A DNA stretch of 64,000 bases, from assembly GCF_015624485.1 (NCBI RefSeq), contig NZ_CP061378.1:6659501-6723500 (forward strand). The letters run 5' to 3'. Below the pieces are notes generated by a model. The model was not told where the DNA came from. It ran no database searches and worked only from the letters and a program-made list of their open reading frames with translations. Of this stretch, positions 43,770-52,038 are shown piece after piece (positions within the stretch are counted from its first letter, which is position 1; every line of letters starts with the position of its first letter). Source of the DNA: Bradyrhizobium genosp. L (GTDB taxonomy: Bacteria > Pseudomonadota > Alphaproteobacteria > Rhizobiales > Xanthobacteraceae). The position numbers and the translations under genes were made by a program.

Positions 43770-45411
43770 AGACGCGCTCCCTGAATGGCTCGACGCCGAG
43801 ACGCTTCACCGTGTCCACGAACAACTCCTCGGGACGGTCGCGCAGCGCGAGATAGGCTTCGACGATGTCTTCGATCACGTCGGCGACCTCAGCATAGGGA
43901 ACGGCCGGGCCGATCAAGGTGCCCATCTGCGCGCTCTCGTCGGCGCGGCCACCGATCGTGATCTGGTAGAATTCCTCGCCGTTCTTCTCGACGCCGAGAA
44001 TGCCGATATGGCCGACGTGGTGATGGCCGCAGGCATTGATGCAGCCGGAGATGTTGATGTGGAGCCGGCCGATCAGGCCGGCGGTGTCGTGATTGGCGAA
44101 GCGCCGGGTCAGCTCCTGCGCGATCGGGATCGAGCGCGCATTGGCCAGCGAGCAATAGTCGAGCCCCGGGCAGGCGATGATGTCGGTGACCAGATTGACG
44201 TTCGGCGTCGCCAGGCCGAGGCGGTCGAGCGCCTTGAACAGGACGGGCAGATCGCGCTTGGCGACATGCGGCAACGCCAGATTCTGCTCATGGCCGACCC
44301 GGATCTCGCCGAACGAATATTTGTCGGCGAGATCGGCGAGCGCGTCCATCTGCTCGGCGGTGGCATCGCCGGGCGGCCCCCCGACCGGCTTCAGCGACAC
44401 CGTCACGATCGAATAGCCCTGCACCTTGTGCGGCGCGACCGAATTCTTGCGCCAGCGCTCGAACAGCGGATCGTGCGCGGCCTGCTTCAACTCGTCCGGC
44501 ATGTGCGGCAGCTTTTCGTAAGCCGGATAGGAGAAGCGCGAGCGGACCTCCTCGATGGCGGCGTGGTCGAGCCTGAGCTCGCTGTCGCCCATCTGCTTCC
44601 ACTCTTCGTCGACTTCCCTGGCGAATTTCTCGATGCCGAGCTCATGCACCAGGATCTTGATGCGCGCCTTGTAGATGTTGTCGCGGCGGCCATACTGGTT
44701 GTAGACGCGCAGGATCGCCTCGATGTAGCTCAGCACGTCGCGGCCATGGACGAACGGCTTGATGGTCTTGGCGATGAACGGGGTGCGGCCGAGGCCGCCG
44801 CCGACCAAAACCTCGAAACCGGTCTCGCCGTCGGCATTCTTGAGCAGCCGCAGCCCGATGTCGTGGATCTTGATCGCGGCGCGGTCGTGCTCGGACGCCG
44901 TGATCGCGATCTTGAACTTGCGCGGCAGGAACGAGAATTCCGGATGCAGCGTGGTATGCTGACGGATCAGTTCCGACCAGATCCGCGGATCCTCGATCTC
45001 GCCCGGCGCGACGCCGGCCCACTGATCCGAGGTGACGTTGCGCATGTTGTTGCCGGAGGTCTGCATCGCATGGATGCCGACCTCGGCGAGATCGGCCAGC
45101 GCATCCGGCAGCTCGGCGAGCTTGATCCAGTTGAACTGGATGTTCTGACGCGTGGTGAAATGGCCGTAGCCGCGGTCATAGCGGCGCGCGACATGGGCAA
45201 ACCTGCGCAACTGCTTCGACGACAGCGTGCCGTAGGGGATCGCCACGCGGAACATGTAGGCGTGCAATTGCAGGTACACGCCGTTCTGCAAGCGGAGGAT
45301 CTTGAATTCGTCCTCGGTGAGTTCACCGGAGAGCCGGCGCTTCACCTGATCGCGGAATTCCGAGACACGCTCGTTGATCAGCGTGCGGTCGAGTTCGTCA
45401 TATGCATACAT
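43756..45411 (-). CDS. cysI: Nitrite/sulfite reductase hemoprotein (assimilatory sulfite reductase)
   Basis: A 551-residue siroheme/[4Fe-4S] reductase converting sulfite to sulfide. The cluster-binding pattern is complete: CPGLDYCSLA and later GCINACGHHHVGHIG. The two ferredoxin-like repeats of the family start FRVAIPYGTLSSKQLRR and YSFGEIRVGHEQNLALP. The genomic setting with cysG and cysH fixes sulfite rather than nitrite as the substrate. It starts 12 bases after DUF2849. Confidence 0.93.
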   Translation of the reverse strand: MYAYDELDRTLINERVSEFRDQVKRRLSGELTEDEFKILRLQNGVYLQLHAYMFRVAIPYGTLSSKQLRRFAHVARRYDRGYGHFTTRQNIQFNWIKLAELPDALADLAEVGIHAMQTSGNNMRNVTSDQWAGVAPGEIEDPRIWSELIRQHTTLHPEFSFLPRKFKIAITASEHDRAAIKIHDIGLRLLKNADGETGFEVLVGGGLGRTPFIAKTIKPFVHGRDVLSYIEAILRVYNQYGRRDNIYKARIKILVHELGIEKFAREVDEEWKQMGDSELRLDHAAIEEVRSRFSYPAYEKLPHMPDELKQAAHDPLFERWRKNSVAPHKVQGYSIVTVSLKPVGGPPGDATAEQMDALADLADKYSFGEIRVGHEQNLALPHVAKRDLPVLFKALDRLGLATPNVNLVTDIIACPGLDYCSLANARSIPIAQELTRRFANHDTAGLIGRLHINISGCINACGHHHVGHIGILGVEKNGEEFYQITIGGRADESAQMGTLIGPAVPYAEVADVIEDIVEAYLALRDRPEELFVDTVKRLGVEPFRERVYATR

Positions 45412-45423
45412 GATGGATGAACC

Positions 45424-45741
45424 TTACGCCGGCACCTGAAGGTCGATGGTCACGCCCTTGGCGCGGATCTGTTCGCGGAGATTTCCCGGCTTGACCTTGC
45501 CGCCGTCCTTGATCTCGACCGGCGCGATATAGGGGCCGACCGCGCCGACATCGTCGGCGGCCGCTTCGGCGAGCAGCGCGCGGGCGTCATCGGAGGTGCT
45601 GACGACGGCGGAATCGGTCAGTTCGGTCGACCAGCCCTTTTGCGCGGTCCGGTACACCACGGCACCATCCCAGGTCCGGTTCGCGGTCACCACCGAGGGG
45701 CCCGTGATCCTGATTTTCTTTTGTTCTAACGGAGAGGTCAT
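45424..45741 (-). CDS. DUF2849 family protein
   Basis: A 105-residue protein of the DUF2849 family, nearly always found between siroheme synthase and sulfite reductase genes. Visible pattern: ITGPSVVTANRTWDGAVVY, then DDVGAVGPYIAPVEI. The function is unknown. The ATG at 45739-45741 overlaps the cysG stop (ATGA), which settles the start against an in-frame ATG 23 codons upstream. Confidence 0.88.
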   Translation of the reverse strand: MTSPLEQKKIRITGPSVVTANRTWDGAVVYRTAQKGWSTELTDSAVVSTSDDARALLAEAAADDVGAVGPYIAPVEIKDGGKVKPGNLREQIRAKGVTIDLQVPA

Positions 45742-47189
45742 TCGGCAGCCTTCAGCAGTTCGGAGAACATCTGGTTGGAGAAGAGTTGGGTGACGTTGGA
45801 TCGGCTCCACGGCGCGGAATGCGCGACCACGTCGCCGATGATGAGAATGGCGGGACCGCCGTCGACCTGTTTGACCAGCTCAGGCAGCCGCGCCAGCGTG
45901 CCGACCGCCGCCTTGGCATCGAGCCGGGTCACCCGCGCGAACACGCCGACCGGCGTTTCCGGCGAACGGCCGGCGGCAAGCATGCCGTCGCGCACTGACG
46001 GCGCCGCCGACATGCCCATGTAGACGACGACGGTCATCTTCTTGTCCGTCAGCACCGACCAGTCGACGACCTCGGCATCGCGCGCCTTGTGCGCAGTGAG
46101 GAAGGTGATGCGCAGCGCCTCGTGCCTGAAGGTCAGCGGCACCTCGAATTGCGCCGCGGCGCCAAGGCCGGCCGAGATGCCGGGAATGATGGAGTAAGCC
46201 ACGCCGGCGTCGCGCAGCGCCTCGATCTCCTCGCCGCCGCGGCCGAACACGAAGGGATCGCCGCCCTTCAGCCGCACCGCACGCTGGCCTGAAAGCGCCG
46301 CCTCGATCATCAATTTGTTGATGGCATCCTGGCCGATGCCCGGCTTGCCGACACGACGGCCGACCGGAATCCGCGACGCATCGCGACGGACGCGGTCCAG
46401 AATTTCAGGAGACACCAGTTCGTCGTAGAACACGACGTCGGCGTCCTGCAGCGCGCGCAGCGCTTTCACCGTCAGCAGATCCGGATCGCCCGGACCGGCG
46501 CCGACCAACGTGACGTGGCCGATGGCCTTGCCTTCCGCGCTCGCGCCGGCGAAGGCAGCGGGATCAGCGATGGCCTTCAGCGCCTGCTCGGCTTCGTGGT
46601 TGCGGCCGGCCAGCACCAGCGCGCCGATCGGGCCGTCGACGATCCGTTCCCAGAACCGGCGGCGCAGCGGAAATTCTTCGATGCGGGTATGCATCTGTTT
46701 GCGGAAGCGGCCGATGAAGCCGGCGAGATCGCCGATCCGCGCCGGCAGCGCCGCCTCGATGCGCTCACGGATGCGGCGTGCGACCACCGGCGAGGTGCCG
46801 CCGGTCCCGACCGCCACCACGACATCGCCGCGATCGACGATCGCCGGCATGATGAAGGTGGAGTGCGCGAGGTCGTCCATCACGTTGACCGGCAGACCGA
46901 CCGCTTTGGCGCGCACCGACATCGCGACACCGATATCGCCCGCACCGGCGCAAAGAATTGCGATGACGTCCGAGAGGTCGGCCGTGAGCGGATCGCCATC
47001 GGCGCGCTCGATGCGCGCCGTCTGCTCGGCCGTGAAACCTGCGAGATCGTCATCGCCATCGGTCGCGTGCCAGCGGACCGCGGCGCCGGCAGCCGCAAGC
47101 AGCCGCAGTTTGGCGCGCGCGAGGTCGCCCGCTCCAACGAGCAGCACCTTGCCGCTTTGCAGATCCAGAAACACGGGCAGGTATCGCAT
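45738..47189 (-). CDS. cysG: Siroheme synthase (uroporphyrinogen-III methyltransferase, precorrin-2 dehydrogenase, ferrochelatase)
   Basis: A 483-residue CysG with both domains. The N-terminal dehydrogenase/chelatase part has LLVGAGDLARAKLRLL; the C-terminal SUMT part has LVGAGPGDPDLLTVKALRAL and LKGGDPFVFGRGGEEIEAL. It makes siroheme for the sulfite reductase encoded two genes downstream. It is the first gene of the minus-strand reduction operon, divergent from cysD across an AT-rich regulatory gap. Confidence 0.95.
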   Translation of the reverse strand: MRYLPVFLDLQSGKVLLVGAGDLARAKLRLLAAAGAAVRWHATDGDDDLAGFTAEQTARIERADGDPLTADLSDVIAILCAGAGDIGVAMSVRAKAVGLPVNVMDDLAHSTFIMPAIVDRGDVVVAVGTGGTSPVVARRIRERIEAALPARIGDLAGFIGRFRKQMHTRIEEFPLRRRFWERIVDGPIGALVLAGRNHEAEQALKAIADPAAFAGASAEGKAIGHVTLVGAGPGDPDLLTVKALRALQDADVVFYDELVSPEILDRVRRDASRIPVGRRVGKPGIGQDAINKLMIEAALSGQRAVRLKGGDPFVFGRGGEEIEALRDAGVAYSIIPGISAGLGAAAQFEVPLTFRHEALRITFLTAHKARDAEVVDWSVLTDKKMTVVVYMGMSAAPSVRDGMLAAGRSPETPVGVFARVTRLDAKAAVGTLARLPELVKQVDGGPAILIIGDVVAHSAPWSRSNVTQLFSNQMFSELLKAAE

Positions 47190-47213
47190 CAGACACTCGC
47201 TTCCCCAACTTGG

Positions 47214-47296
47214 GGGTTGACTGAAATTATTTTCTATTTATCTCTCGATCAAGGCCAACAAAGAGAAAATTATTTCTTCTCTGTTGCGGCGCAACT
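47214..47296. promoter_or_regulatory. AT-rich divergent promoter/operator between cysG and cysD
   Basis: The gap stands out for AT content. GAAATTATTTTCT (47223-47235) and AGAAAATTATTTCT (47264-47277) are near copies in opposite orientation, followed by GTTGCGGCGCAAC (47284-47296), another palindrome. A cysD promoter TTGACT-N16-TATCTC (47217-47222, 47239-47244) is possible, and on the minus strand a weak TTGATC/ATAATT pair. The two matching motifs look like binding sites of one sulfur-status regulator. Confidence 0.45.
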
Positions 47297-47331
47297 TTAG
47301 AATTTTCACCTCCCGAGGCCAAGGCCAAGAG

Positions 47332-48228
47332 ATGCATCTTCTCGACAACGATTCCGCTGCCGCCGGAGCGCGGCCCGCAGCCCTTGCCAAAGCAGCTTCC
47401 GTGCCGGGAATTCCCGCCGCTCAGCCGCCGTCGATGGACCACCTCGACGAGCTGGAGGCGCAGAGCATCTACATCCTGCGCGAGGCGTTCGCGCGCCTGA
47501 AGAAGCTCGCGCTGCTGTGGTCGCTCGGCAAAGACTCCAATGTGATGATCTGGCTGGCGCGGAAAGCGTTCTTCGGCCGGGTTCCGTTTCCGGCGCTGCA
47601 TGTCGACACCGGCAAGAAGTTTCCGGAGATGTATGCGTTCCGCGACCGCTTCGGCAAGGAATGGGATCTCGATCTCCGCGTCGAGCCCTGCCCGCCGATC
47701 GACAGCGTCGATCCGACCCTGCCGCCGGCCGCACGCTCCGCTGCGCGCAAGACCGAGGGGCTGAAGCTCGCGCTCAACAAATACGGCTTTGACGGCTTGA
47801 TCGCCGGCATCCGCCGCGACGAGGAAGCGACCCGTGCCAAGGAGCGCGTGTTCTCGCCGCGCGGTACCGAAGGCGGATGGGACGTTCGCGACCAGCCGCC
47901 GGAGTTCTGGGATCAGTTCAACGCATCGCCGCCGCAAGGCGCGCATCTGCGCATCCACCCGATCCTGCATTGGACCGAGGCAGACATCTGGGCCTACACC
48001 AAGCGCGAGAACATCCCGATCATCCCGCTGTATCTCGCCAAGGACGGCAAGCGCTACCGCTCGCTGGGCGACCAGGACATCACCAACCCGGTCGAATCTA
48101 CCGCCTCCAATATCGACGAGATCCTGATCGAGCTCGACGCCACCAAGATCCCGGAGCGCGCCGGCCGCGCGCTCGACCACGAGACCGAGGATGCGTTCGA
48201 ACGGCTGCGCGTCGCCGGCTACCTCTGA
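47332..48228 (+). CDS. cysD: Sulfate adenylyltransferase subunit 2
   Basis: A 298-residue PP-loop ATPase that forms APS from sulfate and ATP with the CysN GTPase. The core is present: MDHLDELEAQSIYILREAF, WSLGKDSNVMIWLARKAF, and DLRVEPCPPIDSVDP, with GLIAGIRRDEEATRAKER later. Start taken as the ATG at 47332; a shorter start at MDHLDELEAQ is also reasonable because the first 34 residues are not conserved. It is followed 35 bases later by cysNC. Confidence 0.93.
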   Translation: MHLLDNDSAAAGARPAALAKAASVPGIPAAQPPSMDHLDELEAQSIYILREAFARLKKLALLWSLGKDSNVMIWLARKAFFGRVPFPALHVDTGKKFPEMYAFRDRFGKEWDLDLRVEPCPPIDSVDPTLPPAARSAARKTEGLKLALNKYGFDGLIAGIRRDEEATRAKERVFSPRGTEGGWDVRDQPPEFWDQFNASPPQGAHLRIHPILHWTEADIWAYTKRENIPIIPLYLAKDGKRYRSLGDQDITNPVESTASNIDEILIELDATKIPERAGRALDHETEDAFERLRVAGYL

Positions 48229-48263
48229 TTCACACTGACTGTCCTCCTGGTGCGAGCGTTCCG

Positions 48264-50183
48264 ATGAACATGATCCTCCCCACTGCCGCGATCTCGGCAA
48301 CGCCCAACGGCACCACGCGCCCGCAAGTGCGCATCGTCATCGTCGGCCATGTCGATCACGGCAAGTCGACGCTGGTCGGCCGCCTCCTGCATGAGACCGG
48401 CAGCCTGCCGGACGGCAAGCTCGAGATGCTGAAGGCGGTCAGCGCGCGGCGCGGCATGCCGTTCGAGTGGTCCTTTTTGCTCGATGCTCTCCAGACCGAG
48501 CGCGACCAGGGCATCACCATCGACACCACCCAGATCCGCTTCCGCACCCGCTCGCGCGACGTCGTGTTGATCGACGCGCCCGGCCACGCAGAGTTCTTGC
48601 GCAACATGATCACCGGCGCCTCGCAGGCCGACGGCGCGGTGCTGATCATCGATGCGTTGGAAGGCGTCCGCGACCAGACCCGGCGGCACGGCTATCTGCT
48701 GCATCTGCTCGGCGTGAAGCAGGTCGCGATCGTCGTCAACAAGATGGACCGCGTCGATTTCAGCGCCGACAGGTTCAAGGAGATCAGCGACGAGATCTCG
48801 GCGCATCTGATCGGTCTCGGCGTCAGGCCTTCAGCCGTGATCCCGATCTCGGCGCGCGACGGCGACGGCGTCGCCGAGCGCACGCCGCGGATCGACTGGT
48901 ACAAGGGCCCAACCGTGGTCGACGCGCTCGATGCGCTCGAGCCGGCGCGGCCGCTGGCCGAATTGCCGCTGCGGTTGCCGGTGCAGGCGATCTATAAGTT
49001 CGACGACCGCCGCATCGTGGCGGGCCGCATCGAGTCCGGCAGCCTCGAGGCCGGCGACGAGATCGTAATCATGCCGACGGGCAAGATCGCGAAGATCAAG
49101 ACCGTCGAGAGCTGGCCGGTGACGCCGGTACACGGCCCGCAAGGCGCCGGACGCTCGGTCGGCATCACGCTCGACCGCGAGCTGTTCCTCGAGCGCGGCG
49201 ACATCATCGGCCATGCCGGGCAGAGCCCACGCGACACCCGCCGGATCCGCGCCCGGATCTTCTGGCTGCACGACAAGCCGCTGGCCAAGGGCGAGCAGAT
49301 CCTGATCCGGCTCGGCACCAAGGAGAGCCGCGCCACCGTGGTCGCGATCGAGAAGGCGGTCGATCCCGGCGCGCTGTCGAACGAAGAGAACACCGCGATC
49401 GCGCGCAACCATGTCGGCGAGATCGACATCTCGCTGGCGCAACCGGTGGCAACCGATCCCTATACCGACAATCCGCGCACCGGCCGCCTGGTGATCGAGG
49501 TCAACGGCCGCATCGCCGGCGGCGGTCTCGTGCTGTCGGTCGACGCCGGCCGCCCCGCCGTGCCGGTCGATATCGTCCCCGTCGAATCCGCATTGCGTCC
49601 CGACGAGCGCTCGGCGCGCTATCACCACAATGGCGCGGTGATCTGGCTCACCGGCCTGCCTGGCTCGGGCAAGTCGACCCTGGCCCGCGCGCTGGAGCGG
49701 CGGCTGTTCGGCAAGGGCGGCTCGCCGATCCTGCTCGACGGCGACACGCTGCGCGCCGGGCTGAACGGCGATCTCGGCTTCTCGCCCGAGGATCGCACCG
49801 AGAACATCCGCCGCCTCGCCGAGGTCGCGACCCATCTGGCGCGCAACGGCCATATCGCGATCGTCGCCGCGGTGTCGCCATCGGCCACCGACCGTGCGGC
49901 CGCGCGCCGCATCGCCGACAGCGCGTTCCGCGAGATCTATGTCGCGACGCCCGCCGAAGTCTGCGAGACCCGCGACCCCAAGGGCCACTACGCCAAAGCC
50001 CGCTCCGGCGCGCTGCAAGGCTTCACCGGCATCGGCAACGACTATCAGGCGCCGACCGGCAACGAACTGACCATCGACACGTCGAACCGGTCCGTCGCCG
50101 ATGCCGCCGACGCGATCGAGCGGATGCTGGCCGAGAGCGGCGTTCTGTTCGACGAGCTGACCGATCTCGCGGCGAATATCTGA
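48264..50183 (+). CDS. cysNC: Bifunctional sulfate adenylyltransferase subunit 1 / adenylylsulfate kinase
   Basis: A 639-residue fusion. The N-terminal CysN GTPase has GHVDHGKSTLVGRLL, DAPGHAEFLRNMITGA and NKMD. The C-terminal CysC kinase (from about residue 450) has WLTGLPGSGKSTLARALE and LDGDTLRAGLNGDLGFSPEDR. CysN with CysD activates sulfate to APS; CysC phosphorylates APS to PAPS. Because the cysH here is of the APS type, the PAPS is probably for sulfotransferases (sulfated lipids, polysaccharides or Nod factors) rather than for reduction; this is inference. Confidence 0.95.
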   Translation: MNMILPTAAISATPNGTTRPQVRIVIVGHVDHGKSTLVGRLLHETGSLPDGKLEMLKAVSARRGMPFEWSFLLDALQTERDQGITIDTTQIRFRTRSRDVVLIDAPGHAEFLRNMITGASQADGAVLIIDALEGVRDQTRRHGYLLHLLGVKQVAIVVNKMDRVDFSADRFKEISDEISAHLIGLGVRPSAVIPISARDGDGVAERTPRIDWYKGPTVVDALDALEPARPLAELPLRLPVQAIYKFDDRRIVAGRIESGSLEAGDEIVIMPTGKIAKIKTVESWPVTPVHGPQGAGRSVGITLDRELFLERGDIIGHAGQSPRDTRRIRARIFWLHDKPLAKGEQILIRLGTKESRATVVAIEKAVDPGALSNEENTAIARNHVGEIDISLAQPVATDPYTDNPRTGRLVIEVNGRIAGGGLVLSVDAGRPAVPVDIVPVESALRPDERSARYHHNGAVIWLTGLPGSGKSTLARALERRLFGKGGSPILLDGDTLRAGLNGDLGFSPEDRTENIRRLAEVATHLARNGHIAIVAAVSPSATDRAAARRIADSAFREIYVATPAEVCETRDPKGHYAKARSGALQGFTGIGNDYQAPTGNELTIDTSNRSVADAADAIERMLAESGVLFDELTDLAANI

Positions 50184-50227
50184 GGTCGCTGAATCCGGCG
50201 GCGACGCTGGGTTCCGCGGTCGCCCAC

Positions 50228-51814
50228 CTATCTGGAATTGTCGCGGCGCGATCGGGGGGATGGTGCGGGCGAAAGAGCCTTGCTCACCCGTTCGTGCTCG
50301 ACCGAGCGCACGCCCGTTATCCGCGAAATATCCTCGATCGATTGCGGGTTCACCAGCCCCTTGAAGATACCGAGGCCGCGCAGGACAGACACGCTTTTCA
50401 TTCCGTGCCTTTCGGCGGCAGCTCTGACTTCGTCGAGCATTGCAGAATCTTGTACCGTGACGATGACTGAGACGGCTTCGGCCATTCCGGTCTCCTGCGA
50501 ATTGCGACGCCGGTTCGCACAACCGTTCGGCGCCTGCACCAGGCCTCGCCCCACTTCGCCTTCCCGGTCCGGCAGGGGCATGCAGTGCTTCAGTATCTCG
50601 TCCTTCAGCGCTTGCCCGCGCAGCGATGTGCTCGACTGCGCAAACAGTGCCGCGATCCCCGCCACATAAGGTGCCGCCATGCTGGTACCGGACAAGCTGA
50701 TGTACCTCGCCTGGCTGACCCGCCACGCCGAATGGATGACGACGCCCGGTGCCGCAACATCGGGCCCCCTGACGCCCGGTGCGCGAGGCCGCACGCGGTT
50801 CGAAAACGTAGCCGTGGCCAGATTGCGATCCACCGCCGCGACGGTCAGGACCGATGGGCAGTTTCCGGGCGTTGCGACGGCGCCGACATATTGTGGGTCG
50901 TCCGCCTCGTTTCCTGCCGCCACCACCAGTAGCGAGCCGGCCGCCAATGCCTTTTGGGCCGCGGTTTCGTAGGCCTGGCTGAAGGCCGGATCACCTGGCG
51001 ACCAGGGAGTTCCCGAGGACAGGCAGATCACTGCGCAGCCTTGCTCGATCGCCCAATTGATGCCTTCGAGAACATTGAAGTCGCCTCCGTTGCCGGTGTC
51101 GTCCAACACCCGTCCCGAATGGATCGTGGCCGCGCTGGCTATTCCATAACGCGGTCCCGTCGACACCTGCTGCGGGCCGCAGGCGGTGCCGGTGCAATGC
51201 GTGCCGTGGCCGACACCATCACGGAAGGGCGGCCCGTCGCCAACGAAGTTCTGGGTGACGATGTGCCGCCCGGCAAAGTCGGGATGCGACGTATCCATCC
51301 CGGTATCGAGGATTGCGACCTTGATGCCGGCTCCTGAAAGCCGACATTCCGCAACCCTGGTCACCGAGAGCCCCCATGTCAGCTCCGCTTCGGCGCGAGC
51401 CGCGACCGCCGCAGCGACACGTTCCGCAGGCTGGTCGAGCAGCTTTGCACCGAGCGCTTCGACCGCATTGCTCTGCGAATTGACGGTACGCACGACGCGC
51501 TCCGGCTCGATCGCGATCACGCCGCTCTCGCTCGCGGCCATTTGATGCAGAGCGTCTTCCTGGGCCGGACCTGGATCGACCAGAGTCACGCCGACTTGCT
51601 TGAGAGGCAGGTGTGATCCCTGCGGCAATGGCCTTGCCTCCGCTGCGGCACGGGGCAGCGGCGTGACTGCCTTCAGTCCCATCCGATCCAGCCTCGTCGA
51701 GATGTGCTTCTGAGCATCAGGATGGAGGGTAATCAGATAGCGTCCCGTCATATGCGCAGCAGCGCGCCGTTCAGGGGATGCAGGAACGCGTATCAGGATT
51801 TTCGAAACAGCCAT
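50228..51814 (-). CDS. Subtilase (S8) fused to an I9-like inhibitor-type domain
   Basis: A 528-residue protein. An N-terminal propeptide-like region is followed by the subtilisin catalytic domain with the triad in VAILDTGMDTSHPDF, GHGTHCTGTACG, and LSGTSMAAPYVAG. The domain ends at the usual GRGLVQAP, then a 15-residue Arg-rich linker leads into an 85-residue I9/propeptide-like module beginning MAEAVSVIVTVQDS. That module has its own AGGAG site and ATG (50483-50485), so it may also be made alone. There is no clear signal peptide. The target is unknown. The start at 51814 is uncertain. Confidence 0.85.
   Translation of the reverse strand: MAVSKILIRVPASPERRAAAHMTGRYLITLHPDAQKHISTRLDRMGLKAVTPLPRAAAEARPLPQGSHLPLKQVGVTLVDPGPAQEDALHQMAASESGVIAIEPERVVRTVNSQSNAVEALGAKLLDQPAERVAAAVAARAEAELTWGLSVTRVAECRLSGAGIKVAILDTGMDTSHPDFAGRHIVTQNFVGDGPPFRDGVGHGTHCTGTACGPQQVSTGPRYGIASAATIHSGRVLDDTGNGGDFNVLEGINWAIEQGCAVICLSSGTPWSPGDPAFSQAYETAAQKALAAGSLLVVAAGNEADDPQYVGAVATPGNCPSVLTVAAVDRNLATATFSNRVRPRAPGVRGPDVAAPGVVIHSAWRVSQARYISLSGTSMAAPYVAGIAALFAQSSTSLRGQALKDEILKHCMPLPDREGEVGRGLVQAPNGCANRRRNSQETGMAEAVSVIVTVQDSAMLDEVRAAAERHGMKSVSVLRGLGIFKGLVNPQSIEDISRITGVRSVEHERVSKALSPAPSPRSRRDNSR
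50483..50496 (-). promoter_or_regulatory. Internal ribosome site and start for the inhibitor-like domain
   Basis: On the minus strand AGGAG (50496-50492) lies six bases before an in-frame ATG (50485-50483) that would give the C-terminal 85-residue domain as a free protein. It is a better site than that at the main start. Confidence 0.5.
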
Positions 51815-52038
51815 GAAAAAACCCGCCCCGAAAAAGACATGCAAAACCAGGGATTCATGGCTGCCCTCTCGACGACCGTCAATCCGAGATAGAATCCGCC
51901 ATGACGGTTCGAGCAAGGCGCGTTTGCCAAAGCCCCTTCCTAAGACAGCGAATTTGAGGCTAAAAGAACCCCTCGCATGCGCTAGCTGCCTGCATATAAG
52001 CCGCTGACTGACCTGACCGTTTACCGAGAAAGCCCATC

